Below are positions 62,954 to 64,000 of a DNA stretch of 64,000 nucleotides, piece by piece. Source of the DNA: Planctomycetota bacterium (GTDB taxonomy: Bacteria; Planctomycetota; Phycisphaerae; Phycisphaerales; UBA1924); contig JAFEBP010000005.1 in the NCBI GenBank assembly GCA_018242605.1, forward strand, positions 86,861 to 150,860, given 5' to 3'. The position numbers and the translations under genes are program-made. The notes under the pieces were generated by a model. The model searched no databases. It was not told the origin of the DNA and saw only the letters and a program-made list of their open reading frames with translations. Position 1 is the first letter of the stretch; every line of letters starts with the position of its first letter.

Positions 62954-64000
62954 TCATGTGCTCAGCGCCGAGAGCACTTCCTCGATCGTCGTCCTGCCCG
63001 AACGCACCTTGGCGTAGCCGTCCTCGAGGAGCATCGCCAGATCACCGTCTGCCTTGGCCCGCGATGCGATCGCGGGGCTCGAAGCCCGCTCGGTCGTCAT
63101 ATGGCGAAGAGCGTCGCTGATCTGCAGAAGCTCGTAGACGCCCACGCGTCCCCGGTATCCGGTGCCGCGGCATGCCCGGCAACCGGGCCCCTTGCGGAGT
63201 TGTTCGCCGGGCACGTGCTCGAACGAGTCGGGCAGGTCCGCCGGATCCGGGGAATACGGGGCGGCGCAGGATTCGCAGACGCGGCGCACGAGTCGCTGCG
63301 CGAGGACGCCTTCCAGTGAGGAGGAAACCAGGAAGGGCTCGATGCCCATGTCCAGCAGGCGCGTCAACGCGCCCGAAGAGTCGTTGGTGTGCAGCGTCGA
63401 AAAGACCAGGTGGCCCGTGAGGGAGGCCTGCACGGCCACTTCGGCGGTCTCCTTGTCGCGGATTTCGCCGATCATCACTGCGTCGGGGTCGTGTCGGAGT
63501 ATGGAGCGGAGTCCGTTGGCGAAGTCCAGCCCTACCTTGTGGTTCACCTGGATCTGGTTGACGCCCGGCACGTGGTACTCGACGGGATCCTCGATCGTGA
63601 TCACCTTGATCGCGTCGCTGACGACTTTGTTGAGAGACGCGTACAGCGTGGTGCTCTTTCCCGAGCCGGTGGGGCCTGTCACGAGCAGGATGCCGTGCGG
63701 ACGGGCGATCATCCGCATCCAACGCTGGCGGATGCCGTCGGGCATTCCAAGATCGTCCAGCGACATCAGCACGGCCGTCTTGCTCAGCACGCGGAGCACC
63801 ACGCCCTCTCCGAAGAGCATGGGGATTACGCTGACACGCAGGTCGAACTCCTGCAGCGGGCCGCCCGCGGGCGGTCGGTGCTTGAACATGATGCGGCCGT
63901 CCTGCGGGCGGCGCTTCTCGGCGATGTTCAGGTTCGCCATGATCTTCAGGCGGCTGATGATCGCCGCGGCGAACCGATTGATGGTGGCCGGCACGTTGGC
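62954..64000 (-). CDS. Type II secretion/type IV pilus assembly ATPase, 5' part outside window
   Basis: GspE/PilB secretion ATPase; about 349 C-terminal residues are visible and the frame is open at base 64000, so the N-terminal domain is missing. AEKRRPQDGR, Walker A GPTGSGKSTTLYA, the Asp-box TIEDPVEYH, Walker B LRHDPDAVMIGEIRD and the His-box STLHTND are intact. The zinc-binding region has CESCAAPY and CRACRGTGYRGRVG. It could energise assembly of pseudopilins such as the one at 30896, but no other gsp/pil gene is adjacent. Confidence 0.93.
   Translation of the reverse strand, partial: ANVPATINRFAAAIISRLKIMANLNIAEKRRPQDGRIMFKHRPPAGGPLQEFDLRVSVIPMLFGEGVVLRVLSKTAVLMSLDDLGMPDGIRQRWMRMIARPHGILLVTGPTGSGKSTTLYASLNKVVSDAIKVITIEDPVEYHVPGVNQIQVNHKVGLDFANGLRSILRHDPDAVMIGEIRDKETAEVAVQASLTGHLVFSTLHTNDSSGALTRLLDMGIEPFLVSSSLEGVLAQRLVRRVCESCAAPYSPDPADLPDSFEHVPGEQLRKGPGCRACRGTGYRGRVGVYELLQISDALRHMTTERASSPAIASRAKADGDLAMLLEDGYAKVRSGRTTIEEVLSALST

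Overview
The window reads as a chromosomal segment of a GC-rich planctomycete, most probably class Phycisphaerae. The clues are Planctomycetota-style GC-type dockerin tails on two secreted proteins, a prepilin-like protein with an H-X9-D motif inside a polysaccharide operon, an ECF-type sigma factor next to a transmembrane Ser/Thr kinase, a PEP-CTERM-like tail ending in four arginines, and Gram-negative envelope genes (lpxK, a heptosyltransferase-like GT9, a PagL-like protein, an RND pump). I see no phage, transposon, integron or CRISPR array. The placement is by inference from gene content; no marker rRNA is present.

Layout. 1-5352 (minus): partial ileS, a MATE exporter, HPr, a PtsN-like EIIA and HPF; the order hpf-ptsN-ptsH recalls the proteobacterial rpoN operon without rpoN or rapZ. 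5353-6119 is non-coding with three copies of a 14-bp motif and ends in a terminator. 6120-10949: a membrane-anchored coiled-coil protein diverges from a sigma factor/transmembrane kinase pair. 11317-17444 (minus): a complete tripartite RND efflux operon (OMF, MFP, RND). 17602-26383: a two-VWA membrane protein, a glycosyltransferase, tRNA-Leu, a nitrilase-family amidase, a Maf protein, a membrane protein and lpxK.

26394-33076 (minus) is the most coherent accessory unit: a LacI regulator, a pseudopilin, a dockerin protein with two CBM-like modules, a secreted GH16 glucanase with dockerin, and a cytoplasmic GH1 beta-glucosidase. A consensus-like promoter upstream is overlapped by a perfect 15-bp LacI-type operator. 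The likely role is induced breakdown of a beta-1,3-glucan (laminarin-like): GH16 cuts outside the cell, GH1 finishes oligosaccharides inside.

33477-42297 (plus): CDF metal exporter, Tat-exported glycosylasparaginase, ribosomal protein L21, a polyamine-type ABC transporter in which both permeases are one polypeptide, and an AI-2E-family permease with a C-terminal Rossmann/B12-like domain. Then tRNA-Ala (minus) and a DoxX-like membrane protein. 44056-51767 (minus): argC-argB-argF-argG-argH-ribF-nrnA, with 4-nt overlaps at argC/argB and argH/ribF. 51921-64000: HPt plus REC-GGDEF signalling pair, PagL-like protein, toroid-repeat protein, acyltransferase, accA, Gfo/Idh/MocA oxidoreductase, deoC, serC, a PEP-CTERM-like protein with a near-consensus promoter, a GT9 glycosyltransferase and a partial GspE/PilB ATPase running off the edge.

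Several genes (glycosylasparaginase, potA, serC, the VWA gene) have -10-like hexamers 5-8 nt before the start codon and no usable Shine-Dalgarno sequence, suggesting leaderless mRNAs, while others have clear GGAGG-type sites.
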